Below, in pieces: positions 18,176 through 27,172 of a DNA stretch of 64,000 nucleotides. The stretch comes from Cyclobacteriaceae bacterium (GTDB taxonomy: Bacteria > Bacteroidota > Bacteroidia > Cytophagales > Cyclobacteriaceae), in assembly GCA_028284125.1 (NCBI GenBank), contig JANQSI010000008.1, positions 1 to 64,000 on the forward strand, given 5' to 3'. The notes below the pieces were generated by a model. That model was not told where the DNA came from, ran no database searches, and saw only the letters and a program-made list of their open reading frames with translations. Every line of letters begins with the position of its first letter. Position 1 is the first letter of the stretch. A program made the position numbers and the translations under genes.

Positions 18176-19315
18176 ATGGATGCACCGCTAGTAAACGATA
18201 CCGAGGAAATCGATAAGGAGAATCCTTTTAATTACGTTCATACCTCATCTTTTGCCCAAATCCTTCATGCTCTGAAGAGTAGCCTGGTTTTGAGCACCTA
18301 TCAGACTGGAAAGGTTGTCATGTTCAGCCCAAAGGACGAAACGAAAATGATCCAACTTCCCCGGAATTTTAAAAAACCGATGGGTGTGGCCTCTCATGAA
18401 ACACATCTGGCGATTGCGTGCATGTCGGAAATCATTCTGACACATCGATCCAATAATGCGGGTAAATCCTATCCCAATAAACCAAATGTGTATGACGCCA
18501 TCTATTTACCCAGATCGTCTTGGTACACAGGAGCAGTCGACACCCACGATATTTGTTATGGAAAAGGCGGTCTTTGGGCAGTGATCACTCAGTTTTCTTG
18601 CATTGCTCAACTTGATCCGCGATTCAGTTTTGCACCGAAATGGAAGCCCAATTTCATTTCAGAATTAAGGCCTGGAGACAGATGTCACCTAAACGGAATG
18701 ACACTGAAAGACGGTGTTCCAAAATATGTAACGGCACTAGGAAAAGCAGATGAACCCGGAGGTTGGCGAGAAAACAAACTGAATGGCGGCATTCTCATGG
18801 ATGTTGATTCGAATGAGATTTTGCTAGACGGATTGGCCATGCCACACAGTCCAAGATTGGTTGGAGATGATATTTTCTATTTACAGTCTGCATTGGGAGA
18901 GTTGTGGAAATACCACGTGCCGACTCAGTCTAATGAAAAAATCTGTGAAGTTCCGGGATTTGCTCGAGGTATGTCCTTTTATCAGAATTTTCTTTTTATC
19001 GGGCTTTCCAAGATCAGAGAGGACAGCAAAGACTTTGGGAAAATGCCGATCGCTTCGAAGAATCCGATTGCCGGAGTTGCGATTGTTAATTTGAGGACGA
19101 AAAATGTGGAGGCAATTTTGGAGTACAAAAATGTCGTGAAAGAGCTCTATGATGTCCATATCCTTCCAGGTGTTACTCGACCCAATATTTTAAATACCAT
19201 GAATGATATGCATTCGCGAGCGATCATAACACCGAATAGAATTTTTTGGCAAGAGCCGAAAAAGAAAAATGAAGTAGATTCTTCTTACGATAATCTGAAG
19301 CCAAGTAAGGACTAA
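18176..19315 (+). CDS. TIGR03032 family protein (DUF4915-like)
   Basis: A 379-residue protein without a signal peptide. The opening motif SFAQILHALKSSLVLSTYQTGKV and PRNFKKPMGVA, and later HDICYGKGGLWAV, FISELRPGDRCHLNG and GGWRENKLNGG, match the TIGR03032 family, which has a propeller-like pattern and no known biochemical role. Its stop codon lies one base before the start of the TPR-glycosyltransferase gene, so the two must be co-translated or co-transcribed. This places it with glycosylation of the giant surface protein encoded next. Homologues are often found near TPR or glycosyltransferase genes as I recall; this is not checked here. Confidence 0.8.
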   Translation: MDAPLVNDTEEIDKENPFNYVHTSSFAQILHALKSSLVLSTYQTGKVVMFSPKDETKMIQLPRNFKKPMGVASHETHLAIACMSEIILTHRSNNAGKSYPNKPNVYDAIYLPRSSWYTGAVDTHDICYGKGGLWAVITQFSCIAQLDPRFSFAPKWKPNFISELRPGDRCHLNGMTLKDGVPKYVTALGKADEPGGWRENKLNGGILMDVDSNEILLDGLAMPHSPRLVGDDIFYLQSALGELWKYHVPTQSNEKICEVPGFARGMSFYQNFLFIGLSKIREDSKDFGKMPIASKNPIAGVAIVNLRTKNVEAILEYKNVVKELYDVHILPGVTRPNILNTMNDMHSRAIITPNRIFWQEPKKKNEVDSSYDNLKPSKD

Positions 19316-19316
19316 A

Positions 19317-21572
19317 ATGGTCCGGGTAAACCTTAATACGTATTACAAAACTGCCTTAGATCTTCATCAATCCGGTAAGCTAGAGGAAGCCAGAAAACTC
19401 TATCTTGAGATTCTTAAACTAAGTCCGAAACACATAGAAAGTCGATTCATGCTTGGTCAGACCTTCTATGAACAAGGAAATTTCGAAAAAGCCATTGAGC
19501 AATATCATGCGGGATTGAAAATCAAGCCGGAAGGATTGAATTTACTCATTCAATTAGCGGCCTCATATGTTAAGACGGATAAAACTACGGAGGCAATTAA
19601 GATTCTTGAGAATGGTATTGAAAAGACAGGGAATCCACAACTGAAACTAAATCTGGGAATCGTCAAGAGTCAAGCTGAACTTGTGGAGGAGGCGATAGCT
19701 GTTTTTGAATCAATTGGGATAAACAATATTGAGAGTGATAAGGCGCTTTTTCACTTTGCTAGATCCTATCAACTACTGAATAAAATTCATGAGAGTGTCG
19801 AGGTCTATGAAAAATGTCTTTTACTGAACCCAAAAAATTATGGAGCACTAAACAACCTGGCTAATCTTTATCAGAAATTAGGAGAGTATCAAAAAGCAAT
19901 TCCTCTTTACAATAATCTCATCAGTTACTTTCCAAATGAAGCTATGGGCTATAATAACCTCGCTGGACTCTATGAAAAACTGAATGAACATGAAAAGTCA
20001 ATTCGACTGTACCAAAAAGCGATCTCACTGGATTCAACTTTAGGAATTGCCTGGTATAATCTTGCTTATCTTTTTTTTAGTCAGAAGTCAAGCCAAAAAG
20101 AGACTTTGGACATTTGTTCGCAAGGATTAGCGAAAGTTACCGGGTCGTTCCTTCAAGGTCTGAGATATCTTCAAATCCTGACAAAGCAGCATGTAAACGA
20201 TTGGAACCAGTATAAAAAAGACAGTAAGGATTTGGCGGAGATCATTGAAAATTACCTAATAGATTCTAATCCTGTTTTTGAGATTGTTCCATACGACCTT
20301 AGCTATCTAAAAATTGAAAATTCAAACTACAAAAGAGTAACAGAATACCATTCAAATCGAATTTCCAAAAAGATAGAAAATCAATTTCCAACACTATCCT
20401 ACGATCATTCTTTAAGCGATGGAAAAGTGAAAGTAGGATATTACTCACCCAATTTCAAACGTCATCCTGGTGGATATTTGGTGAGAAAACTTTTTGATCA
20501 TCATGATAATTCGGAATTTGAAATTCATGCCTTTTCTCTCTTAAAGGCAAATGATGCCGTTCAGTCTGAAATTCGAGATTCGGTGGATTATTATCACGAT
20601 ATTTCGGACCTGAGCTCTATGGAAATTTCCAATTTAATCAATCGATTAGGAATTGACATCCTGGTTGCACTAGGTGACTACAACGAACACATGAACATGG
20701 AAGTATTGGCTATGCGCCCAGCCCCGATTCAGATGAAAATGGTCGGATCGCATCAGACTTCAGGAGCTAAGTTTATCAATTATACATTCTCTGATTCTTA
20801 TATGATGGATGAGAAATTAAGAAGCCATTTCTCAGAAAATATAATCACGCTTCCTATTTCTCTTTTATTGAATAGTGAACTGATAGAAGTAGCTATCGAA
20901 GCTACTAGTAAATCAGCTCACAATTTGCCAGCCGATAAATTCATTTTCGCTTCATTCAATCATCCTAAAAAGAATGATCCTGAAACGTTTGATTGCTGGA
21001 TTGAAATTTTGAAAAAAACTCCAAATTCCATCCTATGGTTATATGATGCAGGTTCGGAAATCACACGAGAAAATATTTCAACTTACCTGTCTAAAAATGA
21101 CATTTCAGCTGACAGAATTGTATTCGCTGGACCGATAAAGACTGAACAGCATTTGGAGAGACTTAAGCATGCAGACCTGTTTCTGGATACGTTCAATTAC
21201 AATGCACATTTCACCGCGATTGAGATTTTAAGATCGGGAAAACCAATCCTTGCACTTAAGGGAAACAATCACAATAGTCGACTGTGTTCGAGTATGCTGC
21301 ACTATGCTGCATTAGACTCTTTAATCACAGAATCAAGCAAATCTTACGTTGATCGAGCAATCCAACTCTATAAAAACAAGTCGGAACTAAAGGAAATTGA
21401 GCAAAAACTTGCTCAAAAGGACAAAAAACCACTTTTTGATACCGAAATGCAGGTAAGATTCTTGGAAAAAGCATTTAAACTGGCCATCCACCACTACAAG
21501 AAAACAGGACAATACGAAGATTTAATTGTAAAATCTTCACTAAAGTTCGATGCATTTAGTAACTTTAAGTAG
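19317..21572 (+). CDS. TPR protein with GT41 (O-GlcNAc-transferase/SPINDLY-like) domain
   Basis: A 751-residue cytoplasmic protein. Residues about 5-260 are tetratricopeptide repeats (seven or so, for example KAIEQYHAGLKIKPEG and ALNNLANLYQKLGEYQKAIPLY). The C-terminal half is a GT41 domain: KVGYYSPNFKRHPGGYLV (HP catalytic-site region), GSHQTSGAKFINY, FASFNHPKKNDPETF with the nucleotide-binding lysine position retained, LDTFNYNAHFTAIEIL and SRLCSSML. GT41 enzymes add GlcNAc or a related sugar to Ser/Thr (or Asn in HMW1C) of proteins, using UDP/GDP-sugars. AHFT in place of the usual GHTT is a change in the sugar-nucleotide loop, so donor preference may differ. One base separates it from the TIGR03032 gene and 33 bp from the giant adhesin gene. 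Confidence 0.88.
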   Translation: MVRVNLNTYYKTALDLHQSGKLEEARKLYLEILKLSPKHIESRFMLGQTFYEQGNFEKAIEQYHAGLKIKPEGLNLLIQLAASYVKTDKTTEAIKILENGIEKTGNPQLKLNLGIVKSQAELVEEAIAVFESIGINNIESDKALFHFARSYQLLNKIHESVEVYEKCLLLNPKNYGALNNLANLYQKLGEYQKAIPLYNNLISYFPNEAMGYNNLAGLYEKLNEHEKSIRLYQKAISLDSTLGIAWYNLAYLFFSQKSSQKETLDICSQGLAKVTGSFLQGLRYLQILTKQHVNDWNQYKKDSKDLAEIIENYLIDSNPVFEIVPYDLSYLKIENSNYKRVTEYHSNRISKKIENQFPTLSYDHSLSDGKVKVGYYSPNFKRHPGGYLVRKLFDHHDNSEFEIHAFSLLKANDAVQSEIRDSVDYYHDISDLSSMEISNLINRLGIDILVALGDYNEHMNMEVLAMRPAPIQMKMVGSHQTSGAKFINYTFSDSYMMDEKLRSHFSENIITLPISLLLNSELIEVAIEATSKSAHNLPADKFIFASFNHPKKNDPETFDCWIEILKKTPNSILWLYDAGSEITRENISTYLSKNDISADRIVFAGPIKTEQHLERLKHADLFLDTFNYNAHFTAIEILRSGKPILALKGNNHNSRLCSSMLHYAALDSLITESSKSYVDRAIQLYKNKSELKEIEQKLAQKDKKPLFDTEMQVRFLEKAFKLAIHHYKKTGQYEDLIVKSSLKFDAFSNFK

Positions 21573-21605
21573 TCACTATAATATGTCACTGAACGTAATT
21601 ATTTC

Positions 21606-24600
21606 ATGAGCCACCCAAGCCACTTATCATCTACAAGATCAAAATACTACAAGTTTAAATCCCGCCTCGAAAAGAAGATCTCAAATGGAACATTTGATTC
21701 CTTAAGCAGGAGAAAAAAGAACACACTTATTTCAAGAGTTGAGAAATTCAGAGCTCGACTTGAAAATATGGGAATTTCTATGAAAGGAGCGGCAGTCGCA
21801 GGTTCTGTTGCAGCAGGAGCAATACTTCCAAACATTTCGAACGCTCAAAGTCAGGGAATTTATTTCAGAAAAACCGGGACTTCAATTCCTTTCAATGCTG
21901 GAACGAACGATTTCGTGATGGCCAATTTTGATGCTGATCCAGAATTGGAAATTATCTTTTCTAAAAATGGTGGGGGAGAAATTTTGAATGGTGACATTGA
22001 TAATGGTTTTACTACTGCCACTCCTGCTGCCTTTGCAGATATGAAAAAACAAGTATTGGTTGGAGACTTGGATGGAGACACGTACTTGGATCTGATTTTT
22101 ACTTATGATGAAGACGGCACCTACATTTATAAGTCAATTAATGATGGAGATGGCAATTTCACAACTACATATATTGGAGATGCGCCATTTCATAATAGTG
22201 AAGTAGATCTTGTTGACTGGGATTCAGATGGGGATTTGGATGTCGTAGCAACGAGTGGAGATAATTTCTTCAATGTCTTTGTCAATGATGGAGATGGGAA
22301 TTTCTCTGATTATGGTTCAAATATTTATTTAAGTACTGACAATGTTATAAGCCTAGAATTCGCCGATATGGATGGTGATGGAGATATGGATTTGGTCCAT
22401 CTCGGTGAGTATGATTTAGGAGGTCCTTTCGATGGACAAGTTGTTGTCAGGGAAAATACTCGCAACGCACCTGGTGTTCCTGTATTCGCTGCTCCAGTAG
22501 TTGCTTACGATAGATATTCAACAGCATTCGAGTGCGTTGAAGTATTGGACATGGATGGAGATGGAGACCTGGACATTTTCTTCAGTGATTTTGGATATAC
22601 CTATGTAAGTCGAAACGAACATCAAACCGCACCTTTTACTTTTTCAAGTGTCAATGCAACCACTCATTCATCATCAGGAGCAATCTCGGACGCAGTAGTT
22701 TCAGATTTCGACAATGATGGAGATGACGATCTAATTCTTGTTGGCGGAGGTTATAATAGATTGTTCAGATTCGATGGTACAGACCTAAGTGCCACCAATG
22801 GCTACCTTGGATCACAAGTTGGTAACGTATCTCAAAATCTTGACCTGATAAGTCTTGCGGATATAGATGGTGACGGTAATCTTGATCTCATTGGCACAAA
22901 TGCAAGTTCAGATTATGCCTATTTGGATGTTTCCGGAGTACAAAAAATCACAATAAAGCCTGATGACTTCACGGAGAGACGTGCTGTGGCTAATGTAGAA
23001 ATAGGAGCATTGATTGCTTTCAATCGTGATGGAAATGACATAGGAGATAATGATGGTGGAACTGTATTCACATTTGCCACCGGAGATGGAACCAATGATG
23101 CGGATAATGGTCGTTTCGTTATTTCTGGTTCAGGAAGTACCGCGAAGCTTGAAGTAGGAGCTTCTGACTTAGATTTCGAGACACAGTCCACCTATCGAAT
23201 TCTTATCAATACATTGGTTTCTGGAGTTAACAGAGAATTTGCATTAGAGCTTCACCTACAAAACTCACCAGAAAATGGTTTTGGAACCTTTGAGGCGACA
23301 GCTGGACCAGTGGATGATTCAAGAATATACAAGCCAATCATAGCTGATATTGATGGAGATGGAGATAATGAATTGATTTTTAAAGATGATGCTGGATATT
23401 CTTATATCTTGATTCAAGATGACCTTACACTTAGTGGCGGTACACCGGTAGCAACAAGCAGAGTATTTTCATTATCTGATTTTGATGATGATGGAGATTT
23501 GGACTTGATCATCGGAGATGGATATGACCTAAAAATCTATTCGAACGATGGATCTGGGAATTTTTCATATGCTTTCGGACAGACCATAAGCGGATACATC
23601 TTCGATGTAGGAGTAGCTGATTTTGATTGCGATGGGGATAAGGATTTTCTTACCGCAACCGATGTAGGAGTATATGTGGAGTTCAATGATAATAACGAGA
23701 GAATATCAGGACGAAATCCAGTTAATTATAACAACGCACAGTTTGTCGAGGTTGGAGACTTCAATGGTGATGGACAAGTAGACATGGTGTGGGGGTACAA
23801 CAATGATGCCTATGTAAACATGAATGAAGGAGGTGCCTCATTTAGCCAAACTTATTCGTATAGTTTAGGTCAAATAGATGAAATCAAAGTAGCCGATTTT
23901 GATGGCGATGGCGATCTTGATATTTTCATTGCCGCTGGAGATTACCTCTATATGCTAGATGGTCGAGGTGATGGAAGCTTCGGTTACTACTACACGGAAG
24001 GGTACAACATCATGGATGATAGCGATGTTGTAGTTGGTGATGTGGATGGAGATGGGTTGTTGGATGTAACGTTTGTTACTGATGAAGGCGAAGGAGGAGA
24101 TAATATAGCAGTAATGCTCAATGATGGTTCGAACTATTTTTCTCTAAAACAAGCGTTACCAGTATCGGAGGATGAATATGCATCGTTCAGAGGTCTTGCA
24201 CTTGGAGATGTGGATGGAGACGATGATCTTGATATCATCGTTTCATCGAACAATGAACGTCAGGTTTTAGAAAACAAAAATATTGCACCTTACATCGAGG
24301 GCTTTAGCGGGCGCATTATCATCGATGAGAATACTCCTGTAGGCACATTCCTTGGCCAGTTATCTACAGATGATAAAAATGGTGATGGAGTAGCTTCTAT
24401 TGCATTCGCAGATGGAGAGAATGACAATGATTTTTTTGTCATGGATGCGTCTGGGAACATTACATTGAATGCTGATCTAGATTGGGAAGAACACGGAAAT
24501 GTTCTATCTGTCGAAATTGAAGTAGAAGATGATCAGGGAAATTCGAGAGTTGAGGATGGTAAACTGGTGATAAATAACCTTCCTGAACTAGGTCACGGAA

Positions 24601-27167
24601 TTTTCGACCCTGAGCCGCATCGAATCTTCGGATCCAATGATTCAAGGACGTTTGAACCTGGAGATTATGATCAAGATGGTGATATGGATCTGTTTAGTTC
24701 TGCTGATTATGGACCAGGTCTGGGTATTTTCCAGCAAAACAGTGCGAGCTTTTCTCTTGAATCCATTGACAATTTCAAGTACGATGCGAATGAAGCTATT
24801 TTCCTTGATTATGATAACGATGGCGACCTTGACCTTCTAATTTCCGATAATGGACGTTTGAGGATATGGAGGAACAATGATGGAAATTTTGGTGATGATG
24901 AGCTAGTGGGTGCAGGGAGATATAATAATATTGGTGAAATACTTGTTGGCGATTTTGATGGGGATGGCCTGTTGGAAGTTGCCATAACTGACGAATTGAT
25001 TAGTAATAGCGATGTTATCGTATTTGAAATCAATGAAGACAGGGAATTCAGCCATGTTCAAACGCTTGAAATATACGATAGTGGTGGAGGCGATTTATTA
25101 GGCCGTACCATAGAACAAAAAGTCCTCGCAGATTTTGATGGTGATGGGTTTGATGACTTACTCATTATGACAGATGGAGATGATGCGATCTTTTATGGAA
25201 GTCCTTCAGGTCTGGATGAAGCGTATTCCATAGCAATCACTCAGAATGACTATGGGGTAAATTATGCTCAAGCCGGAGATCTCGATGGAGATGGATTACC
25301 GGACATTGTTTCAGTTAGAGACTCCTCGGATGGGACAGAAAAGATAATTGATATTCATGTTAATGATGGAGATGGGTCGTTTGATATCGTCCAGTCCATC
25401 GGCAGAGCTCAGTTAAGGGCTTTGCAATTAGGAGATATCGATGGAGACGGATCTTTAGATTTTGTGACCTCTGCTTATGATGATGGTTCCATTAACTATC
25501 GTATTGAAACGCATACAAATGATGGATCCGGAATTTTCTCACTTGCGCAAACAATAGCTGATGCAGATGCAGATGAAATAGAATTAATGGATGTGGACGG
25601 TGACGATGACCTTGATATCGTAATGAGAAGGACTTATCGTGAAGAAGTAGATGATAATGTTCTATTTGCATTTAGAAATTCTAACGTTGCTCCAACAGCG
25701 ATCAACCTTTCTTCTACTTCTTTTGATGAGCATTTACCTGAGGATACAGAAGTAGCTACGATTACCATCGACGATCTTAACTTGAATGACGAGCATGTCA
25801 TTTCATTAGTAACCGGTGATGGTTCCAATGATGAACATAACAGCTTTTTCTACTTAGTGGATAATAGTCTTCGCTTGACCAAAGATGTGACTTATGAGGA
25901 TACACCTCAATTGTTCATTTTGCTTTCTGTTTATGATGGTCATCAAACGTATGAACAAGAAGTGGTTTTTGATATTAATGATGTAAATGTTGCACCAACA
26001 GCCATCAATTTGTCATCTACTTCCTTTGATGAAGGAACAATTCCTGGATCAATTATAGCAACGCTATCAGCTACAGATGTAAATGTTGGAGATGATCACT
26101 ACTTTGAGTTGGTTACGGGAGACGGTACTAATGATGCAGACAATGCAGACTTCATCGTAGATGGTGATAATCTGATCATCACAGTTGAATCACAACATGA
26201 GGTAAAGTCATCTTACAATGTTTACCTCGCTGCTTCAGATATCGACAATACAATTGAACAAGCTTTTGTACTGACAGTCAATAATGTGAATGAAGGTCCT
26301 ACCGGAATAACATTATCAGCAACTGCTTTTGATGAAGGAACAATGCCTGGAACTTCTATAGCGACCATTGATGCAGTTGATGCAAATGCTGGTGATACAC
26401 ATGAATTTGAGTTAGTAACAGGAGATGGTACCAATGATGCCGATAATGGTTCATTTGTGATTGACGGAGACCAGTTGGTGATTACTGAAGATTCTAATTT
26501 CGAAACCAAAGCATCTTATAACATTTACCTTTCTACCTCAGATAACGAAAGTTCATTTGAGCAAGCATTTGTTCTTACAGTGAACGACGTAAACCAAGCA
26601 CCAACGGCGATTGCTTTGTCAAATACAACATTGGATGAAGGATCTGTTGGAGCAGTTGTAGCAGGAATAACGGTTACTGATCCGAATGCTGGCGATACCC
26701 ATGTATTGTCATTAGCTTCTGGTGATGGGACCAATGATGCGAATAATGATCTATTTGCAATCAGCGGCAGTGATCTGGTGCTGATTGGTGATGTGGAATT
26801 TAATAATTCGCCAACACTCAACATTCTTATTTCTGCGGATGATGGAAGCGAGTCTTTTGAACAAGCGTTTGAACTGACAGTGAACCAGGTTCTTGGGTTT
26901 GAGGACGAAATTTCAAACACACTTGGTGTTTATCCGAATCCAGGAAATGATAGGTTGGAAATAAACTTAGAGAATGCACTGCGAGGAAACTTGAGTATCA
27001 AAATCTCTGACCTTACCGGCAAGATCATTCATAGTTACAGCAGTGAAAAGATCGCTGAAAAATGGGTGGATCGACTGGATATGACTAGCGCAATGCCTGG
27101 AATTTATCTTGTTGAAATTTCCATTGAAGATCAGCACTTTATCCAGCGTTGGATCAAGAGCAAGTAA
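21606..27167 (+). CDS. Giant FG-GAP/VCBS and cadherin-like T9SS surface protein
   Basis: This 1,853-residue protein begins with an 80-residue export signal: a highly basic stretch (about 12-60, rich in Lys/Arg) before a hydrophobic core GAAVAGSVAAGAILP and cleavage near SNA-Q81. Then come FG-GAP/VCBS blocks, each with calcium-loop signatures such as DFDGDGDLDI, in two long arrays (about 90-440 and 560-900, with a cadherin-like module between) and a third (about 1000-1350). Four cadherin-like repeats of exactly 101 residues follow (1362-1762). The C-terminus is a T9SS type A domain (LGVYPNPGNDRLEI ... FIQRWIKSK). It is probably a calcium-stabilised adhesin on the cell surface. The unusual signal and the co-encoded cytoplasmic GT41 enzyme suggest that it is glycosylated before export. 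Confidence 0.88.
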   Translation: MSHPSHLSSTRSKYYKFKSRLEKKISNGTFDSLSRRKKNTLISRVEKFRARLENMGISMKGAAVAGSVAAGAILPNISNAQSQGIYFRKTGTSIPFNAGTNDFVMANFDADPELEIIFSKNGGGEILNGDIDNGFTTATPAAFADMKKQVLVGDLDGDTYLDLIFTYDEDGTYIYKSINDGDGNFTTTYIGDAPFHNSEVDLVDWDSDGDLDVVATSGDNFFNVFVNDGDGNFSDYGSNIYLSTDNVISLEFADMDGDGDMDLVHLGEYDLGGPFDGQVVVRENTRNAPGVPVFAAPVVAYDRYSTAFECVEVLDMDGDGDLDIFFSDFGYTYVSRNEHQTAPFTFSSVNATTHSSSGAISDAVVSDFDNDGDDDLILVGGGYNRLFRFDGTDLSATNGYLGSQVGNVSQNLDLISLADIDGDGNLDLIGTNASSDYAYLDVSGVQKITIKPDDFTERRAVANVEIGALIAFNRDGNDIGDNDGGTVFTFATGDGTNDADNGRFVISGSGSTAKLEVGASDLDFETQSTYRILINTLVSGVNREFALELHLQNSPENGFGTFEATAGPVDDSRIYKPIIADIDGDGDNELIFKDDAGYSYILIQDDLTLSGGTPVATSRVFSLSDFDDDGDLDLIIGDGYDLKIYSNDGSGNFSYAFGQTISGYIFDVGVADFDCDGDKDFLTATDVGVYVEFNDNNERISGRNPVNYNNAQFVEVGDFNGDGQVDMVWGYNNDAYVNMNEGGASFSQTYSYSLGQIDEIKVADFDGDGDLDIFIAAGDYLYMLDGRGDGSFGYYYTEGYNIMDDSDVVVGDVDGDGLLDVTFVTDEGEGGDNIAVMLNDGSNYFSLKQALPVSEDEYASFRGLALGDVDGDDDLDIIVSSNNERQVLENKNIAPYIEGFSGRIIIDENTPVGTFLGQLSTDDKNGDGVASIAFADGENDNDFFVMDASGNITLNADLDWEEHGNVLSVEIEVEDDQGNSRVEDGKLVINNLPELGHGIFDPEPHRIFGSNDSRTFEPGDYDQDGDMDLFSSADYGPGLGIFQQNSASFSLESIDNFKYDANEAIFLDYDNDGDLDLLISDNGRLRIWRNNDGNFGDDELVGAGRYNNIGEILVGDFDGDGLLEVAITDELISNSDVIVFEINEDREFSHVQTLEIYDSGGGDLLGRTIEQKVLADFDGDGFDDLLIMTDGDDAIFYGSPSGLDEAYSIAITQNDYGVNYAQAGDLDGDGLPDIVSVRDSSDGTEKIIDIHVNDGDGSFDIVQSIGRAQLRALQLGDIDGDGSLDFVTSAYDDGSINYRIETHTNDGSGIFSLAQTIADADADEIELMDVDGDDDLDIVMRRTYREEVDDNVLFAFRNSNVAPTAINLSSTSFDEHLPEDTEVATITIDDLNLNDEHVISLVTGDGSNDEHNSFFYLVDNSLRLTKDVTYEDTPQLFILLSVYDGHQTYEQEVVFDINDVNVAPTAINLSSTSFDEGTIPGSIIATLSATDVNVGDDHYFELVTGDGTNDADNADFIVDGDNLIITVESQHEVKSSYNVYLAASDIDNTIEQAFVLTVNNVNEGPTGITLSATAFDEGTMPGTSIATIDAVDANAGDTHEFELVTGDGTNDADNGSFVIDGDQLVITEDSNFETKASYNIYLSTSDNESSFEQAFVLTVNDVNQAPTAIALSNTTLDEGSVGAVVAGITVTDPNAGDTHVLSLASGDGTNDANNDLFAISGSDLVLIGDVEFNNSPTLNILISADDGSESFEQAFELTVNQVLGFEDEISNTLGVYPNPGNDRLEINLENALRGNLSIKISDLTGKIIHSYSSEKIAEKWVDRLDMTSAMPGIYLVEISIEDQHFIQRWIKSK
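25689..26890 (+). repeat. Four tandem 303-bp cadherin-like repeats inside the giant gene
   Basis: Repeat starts at 25689, 25992, 26295 and 26598 are exactly 303 bp (101 codons) apart. Each encodes a module opening with PT-x-I-x-LS and containing VTGDGTNDADN. Units 2 and 3 are the most similar at DNA level, suggesting recent duplication; units 1 and 4 are more diverged. Copy-number change between strains would be expected. Confidence 0.8.
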
Positions 27168-27172
27168 ATCTT

